DNA of 47,293 nucleotides from a virus. The stretch is taken from IMG/VR virus record IMGVR_UViG_3300043777_000041, positions 1 through 47,293 of that record; one strand, 5' to 3'. Shown here one piece after another: positions 16,871-24,341 of the stretch (position 1 is its first letter; each line of letters opens with the position of its first letter). Position numbers and translations under genes: made by a program. The notes under the pieces are model-generated. The model saw only the letters and a program-made list of their open reading frames with translations, had not been told where the DNA came from and did not search any database.

Positions 16871-17118
16871 GACATCGCCCCTGTCGTCGCAAAATCCTGT
16901 TTGCGCTTGTACAGCGAACACGCCGGCCGATCCCTCGCTACCCGTGGCACGAATGTTTCCAATTGCAATGCAGGCTGGCCTAGCACCGTCTGTGTCTGTC
17001 CTAACAAAACCACTGTAGGAGGATTCCCATGGCAGTCAGCCATGTTTTGCTTGAACTCTTGCGCGTAGACGCAGGTTCCGCATTTCGGGAAGGTGATACT
17101 GACGATTTTATCGTTCAT
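16867..17118 (-). CDS. Small cysteine-rich protein, probable zinc binder
   Basis: The product has 83 residues. Cys pairs at CGTCVYA and single Cys in MADCHGNPP and RPACSLYKR suggest one metal site, a layout seen in small phage proteins. It is coupled downstream by GTGA. Function unknown. Confidence 0.55.
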   Translation of the reverse strand: MNDKIVSITFPKCGTCVYAQEFKQNMADCHGNPPTVVLLGQTQTVLGQPALQLETFVPRVARDRPACSLYKRKQDFATTGAMS

Positions 17119-17146
17119 TTGCTCGTTGCCTTTTTGCCTAAGAATG

Positions 17147-17722
17147 TTAGTGCGTAGCCCGCTTCATTGCCGCCCGTAATCGCCTGTCCTGTGGATCATC
17201 GCCCGCGTAAGGCGTCATGTCGAGTGCCGCTGGGACTCGTCGGATTCTCTCATCTTCGGCGCGTTTCACGTTGGCCTTCATCACGCGATTATAAGCCGCA
17301 ACTCCAGCAGGTCCATATGCCAATTCGACGGCGTAAAGCTCTGCACAGGTCGCGACGCCATGGGCGTGATAGTAAATCTCATCGCTTGGGGATTTCATCC
17401 GCAGGCATGACAGCAGCACTTCGAGATCGTGGCTTTTGGCTTCGCGCAAGGCATCGATGATCGCCTTTTCGATTCCTTCGTGGATTTTCAGGAACCGATC
17501 CGTGTCGATCCACTGGCCTTTGTAATTCCATAGCGGCAGGTCCCGATCGATGAAGATCGTGGCGCCGTCTTTGCTGTAGCCGGCGAGGTAGGGAATATCC
17601 CAGTCCTTGGCGTTGATTGTGCGTTGCCGCGCCATCTGTTTTGCGACGATCGGCAGATTCAGAATTACCTTTGTCTCGGGCAGCGTGAAGGGGAACGGAT
17701 CGTCCTTGTCTCCCCCACTCAT
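17147..17722 (-). CDS. Unknown late protein (191 aa)
   Basis: The product has 191 residues. It has IFIDRDLPLWNYKGQW, then FLKIHEGIEKAIIDAL, LLSCLRMKS and YYHAHGVATCAELYAVELAY. The combination of IHEGIE and YHAH could be a metal site, but no HExxH protease motif is present. The end is basic. It lies among TerL-proximal genes and is separated by six bases from the gene before. No family recognised. Confidence 0.5.
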   Translation of the reverse strand: MSGGDKDDPFPFTLPETKVILNLPIVAKQMARQRTINAKDWDIPYLAGYSKDGATIFIDRDLPLWNYKGQWIDTDRFLKIHEGIEKAIIDALREAKSHDLEVLLSCLRMKSPSDEIYYHAHGVATCAELYAVELAYGPAGVAAYNRVMKANVKRAEDERIRRVPAALDMTPYAGDDPQDRRLRAAMKRATH

Positions 17723-17728
17723 TGCGAA

Positions 17729-18076
17729 TCACTTCGCCTGCTGATTCGGAGCGTTCACCGTAATCAGCGGCCGGCTGATAGGCCTTTCGCGCTTATGACG
17801 ATCCACCAAAGCAAACTGCAGAAGATCAAGGCGACCCAGCCGCGCCAATTCCATTGCCTGCCAAGAACTCGCACACAGGTTCCTGCGCTCCGTAGCCTCA
17901 TCTGCTTTGCCGCCTGCGCGGCTATAGCCTAACTCGACTTCGATGGGGCCATGGCCTTCAACGGTGAGGGTGTCGGACCAGCGGACGGAGCGACCGCGAT
18001 CTTCGAAGTTCACGGAGAAATCATCCGGCATTGGCCGGACTTGTGCGGCGACATGGGCTTGCAGCGTGCGGGGCAT
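17729..18076 (-). CDS. Unknown late protein (115 aa)
   Basis: The product has 115 residues. The N-terminal half is beta-like (FSVNFEDRGRSVRWSDTLTV, then GPIEVELGYSR); the second half contains a helix with CASSWQAMELARLG. Its start overlaps the stop of the gene before as TAATG. No motif recognised. Confidence 0.5.
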   Translation of the reverse strand: MPRTLQAHVAAQVRPMPDDFSVNFEDRGRSVRWSDTLTVEGHGPIEVELGYSRAGGKADEATERRNLCASSWQAMELARLGRLDLLQFALVDRHKRERPISRPLITVNAPNQQAK

Positions 18077-18300
18077 TAGGTGCGCGGATGGCTGTGTGCG
18101 AACTTGTGATCGCCGATCGACGGATATTTGGCGTGAACCTTACTGCGCACCGTCGCCTTCTCCGCTGGCGTACCATGCTGTGAGACACGCGCAAGCGCAT
18201 TGCGCGCATGGTTCGGATCATTGATCGGATAGCGGCGCCCCGGCAACGCGAACGTGCTTGTGGGCAGACGGTTGCGTTTTGCGGTAGTCAGTTCTGCCAT
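18076..18300 (-). CDS. Small basic protein of a common phage family
   Basis: The product has 74 residues from the ATG at 18300 (GGGGAG upstream). The pattern TTAKRNRLPTSTFALPGRRY, then PNHARNALARVSQHGTPAEK and VRSKVHAKYPS resembles small basic proteins of many phages and prophages in which the block PxxFALPGxRxYPI precedes SHARNAxARxSQ. Role unknown, possibly DNA-associated. Confidence 0.65.
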   Translation of the reverse strand: MAELTTAKRNRLPTSTFALPGRRYPINDPNHARNALARVSQHGTPAEKATVRSKVHAKYPSIGDHKFAHSHPRT

Positions 18301-18523
18301 AGTGCGCAATCTCCCCAAATAAGTGGCGGCTTCACCCGATTAAGCGATACAGATGTCCGTGAGGCTTGCGCCTCCCCTATTCCCCACGCCAGCATCGGGT
18401 GCGTTTATGCCCTACGGGCCGCTGGCCGAGCAGGGTGAGCTTGAGGAACAGGGCCGAACTCAACATCCTTTACAGATTGACGGTGTCTCCATTCGATCAG
18501 GCGGGATTGATGGAATTTGGCTT

Positions 18524-18718
18524 TCAGTGAAAGGGGGCGCCCCCACCACCTTGTAGGATAAAGCCAAAATCGTGCCAGCCGATGAGAAAAAGAAGAAACC
18601 ACAGGAAGAAGCCGAACAGGAATGGTCCACGTTGCCCAAACCATCCGAACCATCCGATGCCCCCAAATGACAAGAGGGCCAATATCATCAGCATCCAAAA
18701 GAGCAAGCCTATTGGCAT
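18524..18718 (-). CDS. Small hydrophobic membrane protein (holin candidate)
   Basis: The product has 64 residues with a near-perfect AGGAGGG ribosome site. Two strongly hydrophobic segments (IGLLFWMLMILALLSFGGIG and FLFGFFLWFLLFLIGW) are joined by a short polar turn, and the tail is short. Two-helix topology and size fit class II holins, but no endolysin is adjacent, so this is only a candidate. The 205 bases downstream (18319-18523) hold nothing I can identify. Confidence 0.5.
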   Translation of the reverse strand: MPIGLLFWMLMILALLSFGGIGWFGWFGQRGPFLFGFFLWFLLFLIGWHDFGFILQGGGGAPFH

Positions 18719-18750
18719 TGGGTTGCCCTCCTATGGGGCTAGGGAAAGCG

Positions 18751-19563
18751 TTACGTCGCCGCTGCGGGTGTTGCAGCTGGCTGCGCTGGAGGCGTCGCCA
18801 TGATCGGCGTAAACGGCTTGGCCGCTGAGGTAACCGGAACCGCAGGCGTTGCCGTCGTACCTGACGCCGCAGCACCACTCGCAGCCTTGACGCTTGCAGA
18901 AGCCGGCACAGGCTTCTCCACCTTCCGATACGTCGCCTCGCAATGGAACGGCGCCGCCTTGTCGTCTCCATCGTCGCCTTGGAACAGCGGGACAGATTCG
19001 AGCGCGAAGGTATGACCACGATGATCGATGACCAGAACATTCACAAGGCGATCAACGAGCGTGGCAGATAATTCATCGCCGACGACATAGCCCACGCCTG
19101 GCGAGGTGTCGCTGGGTACGACTGCCGTAACGACATTGCCGGCAACAGTGATGGTGGCCTTTGCGCCCTTACCAGAACCAGCGATTAGTGGAACGTCTTT
19201 GTAGACGCCGTTGCGGTAGGATTCGCCGCCGACGATTTCACCAAAACCCGTGATGCCTCCACCGGAGGCAATAGGCGGGGGAGTTGGAGTCGCGGAACCT
19301 GTGGTGCTTGCCAAAGGCGGCGACGTGCTTGCTGAAGATGGCGGTGCAGACGGCTCCACAATCGGCGTGGCCGCCGTCACCGACACCGAAAAGCCCGAGC
19401 CATCATTTCGCGGAGAGACCACAAGAGCCACGAACGGCTCCGAATCATCCATGCTCTTCATGCCGCGGGCGCTTTTGTGATCGGCATAGAAAAAAACAGT
19501 CTGACCAAGTACCACGGCTGAGGATGTCGAACCTGGACCGGCGTTAGGAGTGGGGGTTGCCAT
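18751..19563 (-). CDS. Low-complexity structural protein
   Basis: The product has 270 residues from the ATG at 19563 (GAAGGA upstream). An ordered N-terminal part (VVLGQTVFFYADHKSARG) leads to a Ser/Pro/Thr linker. A central segment has YRNGVYKDVPLIAGSGKGAK and GYVVGDELSAT, a repeat-like beta motif seen in phage fibre and structural proteins. The C-terminal part has a second small domain and an Ala/Pro/Thr tail. A virion role is likely but not proven. Confidence 0.6.
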   Translation of the reverse strand: MATPTPNAGPGSTSSAVVLGQTVFFYADHKSARGMKSMDDSEPFVALVVSPRNDGSGFSVSVTAATPIVEPSAPPSSASTSPPLASTTGSATPTPPPIASGGGITGFGEIVGGESYRNGVYKDVPLIAGSGKGAKATITVAGNVVTAVVPSDTSPGVGYVVGDELSATLVDRLVNVLVIDHRGHTFALESVPLFQGDDGDDKAAPFHCEATYRKVEKPVPASASVKAASGAAASGTTATPAVPVTSAAKPFTPIMATPPAQPAATPAAAT

Positions 19564-19574
19564 TGTTGTGTCCT

Positions 19575-19802
19575 TCATGTTTTCGATTGAGATTGACGTA
19601 AACGCGCGATCTGTGCGCCTTGTTCCGCCAATGATTTGCCGACGTTCTGCAGAAAGCCTCGTTGGAAGCGCTGCGAATCGAATGCTGCCTGGATTGACTG
19701 GTTACGCTGATCGGACTGTGCCGCTTCATCCTGATCGCCCTGACCCGCAGGAAAGGCGTATTCGGATTGGCCTTCGGGCATGAATGCGGGAGCGTCGGGC
19801 AT
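19575..19802 (-). CDS. Small hydrophilic protein, unknown
   Basis: The product has 75 residues. The start at 19802 overlaps the preceding stop as TGATG. It is Gln-rich and helical in its second half (SIQAAFDSQRFQRGFLQNVG, then LAEQGAQIARLRQ). No family recognised. Confidence 0.5.
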   Translation of the reverse strand: MPDAPAFMPEGQSEYAFPAGQGDQDEAAQSDQRNQSIQAAFDSQRFQRGFLQNVGKSLAEQGAQIARLRQSQSKT

Positions 19803-19972
19803 CAGTCGCAACACGGCTGCTTATGCGCAAACTCAGTGCGCGGATGTGCGTAGATATTCGACTTCGCGCTACCCTCACCGCCGCGCGGCTTGGCTTCGCC
19901 TTCCTTCACGTCGTCGTTGACGCCGGAAGTTTGGTATTCGCCGACTTCGATGCCGTCTTTGGATTTGGACAC
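19802..19972 (-). CDS. Small protein, unknown
   Basis: The product has 56 residues from a GTG at 19972 with GAAGGAG seven bases upstream. It is polar (SKDGIEVGEYQTSGVNDDVK) and ends in CC, with no recognised motif. It couples to the next gene. Confidence 0.45.
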   Translation of the reverse strand: MSKSKDGIEVGEYQTSGVNDDVKEGEAKPRGGEGSAKSNIYAHPRTEFAHKQPCCD

Positions 19973-20100
19973 CGCGCTTCTCCTTCGTAGAACCGCCGCC
20001 ACTGCTCACGCGATAACGACGGACCCTGGTATCTCGGGTCGATCACTCTCGTTTCGGCAACGTCATCGCACAAAGCTAAACCTTCCCTTCCCGATTCCAA
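19906..20100 (-). CDS. Possible overlapping small ORF
   Basis: The product would have 64 residues. It overlaps the gene before by 25 bases and the gene after by 67. The middle (VIDPRYQGPSLSREQWRRFY) looks protein-like, but the last 20 residues lie over the next gene's start. It may be real with a frameshifted or shorter end; low confidence. Confidence 0.3.
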   Translation of the reverse strand: MESGREGLALCDDVAETRVIDPRYQGPSLSREQWRRFYEGEARCPNPKTASKSANTKLPASTTT

Positions 20101-20498
20101 TCGTCCATGTGCGGACCATGCTTGGGCGCAGCCTGCGCCGGCAGATGCCCCTTGGTGTGATGGATGGCGGGAGGCGTAGCGCGCTCCGAATCGCCCATGT
20201 GCATTTTCTCGCCAGTACGCGCAGAATGATCCGGGTGCATACCGTCGCCGCCATGCGCTTCCGAGTACGGCTCGACGCCGAAGTTTCCACCACCTGACAC
20301 GAGACCGGAAGCCATCGCCTTGCGCGGGCTCATGCCTTTGCCGCCGTCCATACCGTCGGATTTCTTCATGGGAGGGTCCTTCCGTTTGACGCCTGCTTTG
20401 CGAAGCGCGGCGGCGATTGATTGTGAACGAGGATGGCCAGCCGATTCCATTTCAGAAATGTTATGGCCGATATTGCGCTTGCCTGCGAGCAACGGCAT
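20076..20498 (-). CDS. Small phage protein with GHNISEMESAGHPRSQSIA motif
   Basis: The product has 140 residues with AGGA before the ATG. The N-terminal 35 residues (LLAGKRNIGHNISEMESAG, then SQSIAAALRKAG) match a widespread small phage domain often lying near terminase genes. The rest is Gly/His/Met-rich and probably disordered. Function unknown. Confidence 0.6.
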   Translation of the reverse strand: MPLLAGKRNIGHNISEMESAGHPRSQSIAAALRKAGVKRKDPPMKKSDGMDGGKGMSPRKAMASGLVSGGGNFGVEPYSEAHGGDGMHPDHSARTGEKMHMGDSERATPPAIHHTKGHLPAQAAPKHGPHMDDWNREGKV

Positions 20499-20543
20499 CG
20501 AACGATTCCTAGCTCGAATTTCGGAACTCTACACTACGAAACG

Positions 20544-21143
20544 CTAAGCCGCAACTGGCGCACCTTCGACGATGAAGCGCACGGGGACTTGAACGCCGAC
20601 ATTGACGTTCGCCGGATCGTCTTTGCCGACGCCGAGTTGTTTCGCGAGCATTTCGATTAGAGATTTTTTGTCAGGAATATCAATCTCGATCACGCCCTTT
20701 TCGTTAATCTTGAATTTCGACAGCGCCCAGGTGGCTGCATCAAGCTCTGCACATTCCTCAGCCGTCATATTGTCGCGTAGCCGAGGATGATAGATCGGAC
20801 CTTTCTCAGTCATTTCCATGTCGCAGGTCATGAATTTTGAAATATGCCGATGAATCGCGGTCGGAGAGGCGTGCAAAAGTTCCAATGCCTTCGCCTGCAG
20901 ATAGCCGATATGCAATCCAGCCAAGCGCAGTTGCTCGGCACAAACCTCATCCACAACGGCTTTGATTCGGGGATCGGCGGCTAAACGTGAAGCGTTACCG
21001 CGGTGCGCAGAGAACCCGGCTTTGGCGTAAGGCTCAGTGAAGTCCCGCTTTCCTTCCGCAATCGCGACACCAAGTTCGCGCGCAAAGGCGCGTTGCCGCG
21101 GATTTAGCGGCTTTTCGGCAACGGGTTCAAGTTCCTGACTCAT
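20544..21143 (-). CDS. terS: Terminase small subunit
   Basis: The product has 199 residues. The N-terminus has the Terminase_2-type DNA-recognition region: LNPRQRAFARELGVAIAEG, TEPYAKAGFSAHRGNASRL and DPRIKAVVDEV, a helix-turn-helix used to recognise the packaging site. The middle has helical LQAKALELLHASPTAIHRHI and the C-terminal part EIDIPDKKSLIEMLAKQLGV leads to a beta-like tail. It is the first gene of the late minus-strand block, right after the predicted promoter and hairpin leader. The ribosome site is weak. Confidence 0.75.
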   Translation of the reverse strand: MSQELEPVAEKPLNPRQRAFARELGVAIAEGKRDFTEPYAKAGFSAHRGNASRLAADPRIKAVVDEVCAEQLRLAGLHIGYLQAKALELLHASPTAIHRHISKFMTCDMEMTEKGPIYHPRLRDNMTAEECAELDAATWALSKFKINEKGVIEIDIPDKKSLIEMLAKQLGVGKDDPANVNVGVQVPVRFIVEGAPVAA

Positions 21144-21179
21144 AGCGACTCATTTTGCCATCTTCTTGCCTTTAACGCA

Positions 21180-21231
21180 GAATGGCCGTGAAGGTTGCCC
21201 CTCACGGCCATTCCAGTACAGGGGGCTGTAC
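21180..21231 (-). promoter_or_regulatory. Two hairpins in the late leader
   Basis: On the minus strand a GTACAG/CTGTAC stem (21231-21226 with 21221-21216) comes first. A perfect 12-bp stem GAATGGCCGTGA/TCACGGCCATTC (21213-21202 with 21191-21180) with a 10-base loop follows. Neither is followed by a T-run, so they are not ordinary terminators. They lie between the predicted late promoter and TerS. Confidence 0.65.
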
Positions 21232-21273
21232 AACAAACACAAGGTTCCTTGGGAGGAAAACCTACGCAACCGC

Positions 21274-21302
21274 ATAATCCCGATTAACGCCGCTTCCGTC
21301 AA
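21274..21302 (-). promoter_or_regulatory. Predicted late promoter
   Basis: On the minus strand TTGACG (21302-21297), a 17-base gap and GATTAT (21279-21274). It precedes a leader of about 125 bases with two hairpins and then TerS. It is the best sigma70-like match upstream of the late block. Confidence 0.5.
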
Positions 21303-21306
21303 GCCC

Positions 21307-21489
21307 TCAGCCCTCACCCAATAACCGCAAATCCCTCGCCTTCGACGATTTATCGCCGGGGACATTGTAGTTTTGACCACTTGGCGTGGCTTTACGGCGG
21401 TTGTGGATAGTTCTTTGGGTGAGCTCCATTGCCAGCCGGTCCTGTTCGCGTTCGGCTTCGGTGTAGGGCTGGGCTGAGGCGTATTTCAT
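21307..21489 (-). CDS. Small charged protein, unknown
   Basis: The product has 60 residues, coupled by ATGA to the replication gene before it. It is highly charged (EAEREQDRLAMELTQRTIHN, then PGDKSSKARDLRLLGEG) with no family match. It ends the early minus-strand block just before the late promoter. Confidence 0.55.
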   Translation of the reverse strand: MKYASAQPYTEAEREQDRLAMELTQRTIHNRRKATPSGQNYNVPGDKSSKARDLRLLGEG

Positions 21490-22232
21490 GCGGTTTTTCT
21501 TCGTCGGTAGACTCTTTTGGGCCTTGCGGCTTCACCGAGCCATACGAACCAATTCCCTTTACCCTCGATTCTTGTCTCAGGGAATATATCACTCCCCTTC
21601 ACGTCGCGGTAGTCCTTCCCGAAGTCCGCCCATTCCGTCGTTCCGTAGTCGAACCAAACGTACTTGTGGCATTTGCTCTTAGCGCCGTGATTGGGCTTGC
21701 TCAATAGCCGCGTCTCTGCGGCCTCTTTACCATTTAATATTGGTTGGTTAAGCTGGTTAGCATCGTTTTCCTCAATAATTCCGGGCAGATTCGGCATTTC
21801 TTGTCCGACTCCTTGTCCGACTCCTTGTCCCAATTTTGAAGATTTGCCGCGCGGCATCGCATTGAATTTGTTGTAATTGCAAATGGTTATGATAGTGATC
21901 CTCTGAGAGTTTTTAATCGTGTCCTTTGTATTAATCCTTGTCCGAATCGAATTGACCACGATCATTTGAGCGTCCTGCAGCCGGCGCAGGAAATATTCGA
22001 CGCTCGACTTGGGCCAACCCAATAGCCCCGCTAGTGCCCGCAGTGTGCTCGCCAATTGCCCGCGTTCAACGTGGGCCGAGCCCCAGCGCCCCGCATGGGC
22101 CTGTGGCTTCCAGGCGGCGGCGGCTATGAGTTTTTCCCATGCGACGTGCCAATCGGGGCGGTTCTTGAATAGCGGATGGTCAAAGATGCTGCGCGATACA
22201 GCGATGTAGCCTAGCTGTCGCGGAGCGGTCAT
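21486..22232 (-). CDS. Replication initiator-like protein (phage O / replisome-organiser type)
   Basis: The product has 248 residues. The N-terminal domain (GYIAVSRSIFDHPLFKNR, then AWEKLIAAAAWKP, RGQLASTLRALAGLLGW and SSVEYFLRRLQDAQMI) is the winged-helix pattern of phage replication organisers. The middle has a linker with three GQGV-type repeats encoded by tandem DNA repeats (about 21800-21830). The C-terminal region contains YVWFDYGTTEWADFGKDY. Such proteins usually bind an origin and load the host helicase. It is coupled to the methyltransferase gene. Confidence 0.65.
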   Translation of the reverse strand: MTAPRQLGYIAVSRSIFDHPLFKNRPDWHVAWEKLIAAAAWKPQAHAGRWGSAHVERGQLASTLRALAGLLGWPKSSVEYFLRRLQDAQMIVVNSIRTRINTKDTIKNSQRITIITICNYNKFNAMPRGKSSKLGQGVGQGVGQEMPNLPGIIEENDANQLNQPILNGKEAAETRLLSKPNHGAKSKCHKYVWFDYGTTEWADFGKDYRDVKGSDIFPETRIEGKGNWFVWLGEAARPKRVYRRRKTA

Positions 22233-23092
22233 AGCTCAAACGCTTCCTGCTTTGCGGGCTTAGGTGATTCGATGAACATATCGGGCTGCTTGAGCGCCTC
22301 GGATATGCGGCGGCAGGCGATGTCGAAATACTTGGGCTCGATCTCGATGCCGATGAACTTGCGGCCGAGCTTGACGGCGGCGACGCCGGTTGTGCCGCTG
22401 CCCATGAAGGGGTCGAGAATTAGCTTTGCCGTAACAGTTTCTAGGATCGTGAGCGGCAACTGCGTGGGAAACGGAGCAGGGTGATCCAAATTTTGTTCCT
22501 GCGGGATGTACCAGACATCGCCAGCCCCGGACGCAGCTTTATCGCGGAGGCGAAATTCGGGTTTGGCAATTAGGACGATGCGCTCGTGGGTCGGGCAATA
22601 GAAGCTCGGTGAGAAATTCACGCCGCCGGCGCGTGCCCAAATAATTTCCTGCCGCACCAGGGGTCTCAAATCCTCGGGAACGTAGTCGATAGGAGCAATT
22701 AGGCGACCGCCTAGCACTCTGCATTTGTGATTATAGAAAATTGCGCCATCGTCGGACAAAGACCGAAAGCATTCCCTCAGAAACCGAAATTGCCAGTCCA
22801 CATATTCGTCGTGTGGCAGCGCGTCTGAATAGGACTCATACCCATAGGCGAGCGCACCACCGCTCCATTTGCCGACCCCGCCGCGTTTGCCGAGCGGCGT
22901 ATCGACCGAGTAGTGCGTTCGCTGGTAAGCCATCCCTCCTAGCTGCTTCACAAAGCCGCCGCCTGTCGTGTTGCCGAGGTTGTAGGGCGGGCTGGTAATC
23001 ACCGCGTCGATCTTTGACAGTGGCGGCATAAGCTCAAGGCAATCACCAAGGTAAAGCGTCACGCCTTCCGCCAAAGTCTCAACCCGGCTCAC
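22229..23092 (-). CDS. DNA methyltransferase, beta-type (SPPY)
   Basis: The product has 287 residues. Motif IV VITSPPYNLG (about residue 32) and the SAM-binding segment LDPFMGSGTTGVAAVKLGRK with FIGIEIEPKYFDIACRRI near the C-terminus give the IV-to-I order of beta-class amino-methyltransferases. The SPPY form is common in N4-cytosine enzymes, while DPPY is more usual for N6-adenine; the target is undetermined. No restriction partner is adjacent, suggesting an orphan protective enzyme. It is coupled by ATGA on both sides. Confidence 0.85.
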   Translation of the reverse strand: MSRVETLAEGVTLYLGDCLELMPPLSKIDAVITSPPYNLGNTTGGGFVKQLGGMAYQRTHYSVDTPLGKRGGVGKWSGGALAYGYESYSDALPHDEYVDWQFRFLRECFRSLSDDGAIFYNHKCRVLGGRLIAPIDYVPEDLRPLVRQEIIWARAGGVNFSPSFYCPTHERIVLIAKPEFRLRDKAASGAGDVWYIPQEQNLDHPAPFPTQLPLTILETVTAKLILDPFMGSGTTGVAAVKLGRKFIGIEIEPKYFDIACRRISEALKQPDMFIESPKPAKQEAFEL

Positions 23093-23463
23093 TTAAACCC
23101 CTCCGGCATCCGCCTAGACACCGAAGGCATCGCCGCCGGCCGCGACGTATCGAGCGTCATGTTGAGGCATGCGTTTGCGCTTGACGACATCGGGGAGTGG
23201 CGTAGTTGCCGATCGATGTAGGCTCCCACCAAGGGTGTGTGATCGATCTTCGGGCCGATGGTGAAACTCTCTTTGCCTCGTTGTCTTGCTGATAACATTG
23301 CTTGGGCGAATTTTAGATTCATGGAGATACATTCGGAGCGCTCAAAGAAACCGATTGTTTGGTCGGTTGTTGTTTTGATTCGCTGCACAGTCAGCGCATC
23401 GCATGTTGGACAGACACATTGTCGTCCGGTCCAGTCGCAGGATTGGCAGATATATTGTGTCAT
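23089..23463 (-). CDS. Zinc-ribbon protein, unknown
   Basis: The product has 124 residues. The N-terminus has a compact zinc ribbon (CQSCDWTGRQCVCPTCDAL). The middle is helical (MNLKFAQAMLSARQRGKESF) and the C-terminus polar. The start lies nine bases outside element A, with GGGG before the ATG. It is coupled to the methyltransferase gene. Function unknown. Confidence 0.6.
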   Translation of the reverse strand: MTQYICQSCDWTGRQCVCPTCDALTVQRIKTTTDQTIGFFERSECISMNLKFAQAMLSARQRGKESFTIGPKIDHTPLVGAYIDRQLRHSPMSSSANACLNMTLDTSRPAAMPSVSRRMPEGFK

Positions 23464-23472
23464 TTCAGCCCC

Positions 23473-23534
23473 GTTTGGTTAGACTGGCTACCTAGTCTCT
23501 CAATTGTTCTTAGAGGATTTTACCGCCATAGAGG
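23473..23534 (+). repeat. 62-bp cassette element A (cassette 1, left)
   Basis: The outer end GTTTGGTTAG is at 23473 and the inner end GCCATAGAGG at 23525-23534. The stop codon of the enclosed gene (23500-23502) lies inside it, so its last residues (MAVKSSKNN) are encoded by the element. Paired in inverted orientation with 24274-24335. Confidence 0.9.
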
Positions 23535-24261
23535 TTTGTGGAAATTGCCTCACCAACAAGTCGGGAGGAATTGGCTCTTTACCCGTCATCTGTTTCATAA
23601 AAAATGCGATGCCATGGCGCTTACAGGCATCGCGAACATCGCGCGCCCACTGTGGATTCATCATCCGGCGATTCGAACCGCTTTCACCGCCGCAAATAAT
23701 CCAATCTGGGCGTTCGTCTAGCTCCCATGCGAAAGCAGTATAGAGCGGCGCGAGCGCGGGCTCGTAGCTGATAAACCGCACGGTCGCCTGAAGTTTGCAA
23801 AGCCGAGGCCAATCGCGCTCGTATTCAATCCTATCGCCGCAAGTGATTCCTAGCCACACGTTCGCGGGAATATCGTTATCACGCCATGGTGCATGTTTAT
23901 CGAAATTATGAATTCGCTTTGTCAGCAGCAACCAATCGAGCCAAGGTGTCGCATCAATTACTTCGGCAAGATCATCGCGCCAATTATCTGAGACCTGATT
24001 ATCGAGCCAGTCTGCCAGTGAGGCACAAAACACGCGGGCGCGGGTCTTATTTGCTTTCGCCGCCTCGTTCCACTGATAGGGTTTTCTCCAATTTGAGGCG
24101 CTCGTCCGCTTTCTTTCCCCGTGCGGCCCCCACGTCACTTGGCCCCAACGCATTGCCCATGCTTCCGCGTAGCAATTATCGCAAGGTGGTCCAACTTTCG
24201 TGCAGCCGAGCCACGGATTGAACGTGTGGTGGGTCCATTCGATTTTACTGTTCTCGCCCAC
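23500..24261 (-). CDS. Gp37/Gp68-family (DUF5131) phage protein in cassette 1
   Basis: The product has 253 residues from a GTG at 24261; AGAGGATTGAGA from element B supplies the ribosome site. Family landmarks are SKIEWTHHTFNPWLGCTKV and CDNCYAEAWA, with a C..C..C cluster as in radical-SAM-like proteins. Further landmarks are FCASLADWLDNQV, WLLLTKRIHNF, VWLGITCGD, RFISYEPALAPL, WIICGGESGSNRR and FFMKQMTG. Members occur in many phages; the reaction is not established. The gene lies inside an inverted pair of 62-bp elements. Confidence 0.85.
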   Translation of the reverse strand: MGENSKIEWTHHTFNPWLGCTKVGPPCDNCYAEAWAMRWGQVTWGPHGERKRTSASNWRKPYQWNEAAKANKTRARVFCASLADWLDNQVSDNWRDDLAEVIDATPWLDWLLLTKRIHNFDKHAPWRDNDIPANVWLGITCGDRIEYERDWPRLCKLQATVRFISYEPALAPLYTAFAWELDERPDWIICGGESGSNRRMMNPQWARDVRDACKRHGIAFFMKQMTGKEPIPPDLLVRQFPQTSMAVKSSKNN

Positions 24262-24273
24262 GCTTTTCTCAAT

Positions 24274-24335
24274 CCTCTATGGCAGTAAGAATCTCACAGA
24301 ACTTTTGAGAGACTGGGTAGCCTAGCTAACCAAAC
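24274..24335 (-). repeat. 62-bp cassette element B (cassette 1, right)
   Basis: Inverted partner of element A. Its outer end stops seven bases before the stop codon of the next gene (24342). From CTCAAAAGTTCTGTGAGATT to the inner edge it differs from element H at one base only, although H lies 22 kb away. Confidence 0.9.
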
Positions 24336-24341
24336 AAACAA

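Noticed and set aside
21150-21380. A 76-codon minus-strand frame spanning the late promoter and hairpins
   Set aside because: Overlaps the coupled gene at 21307-21489 and the hairpins, with no family resemblance.
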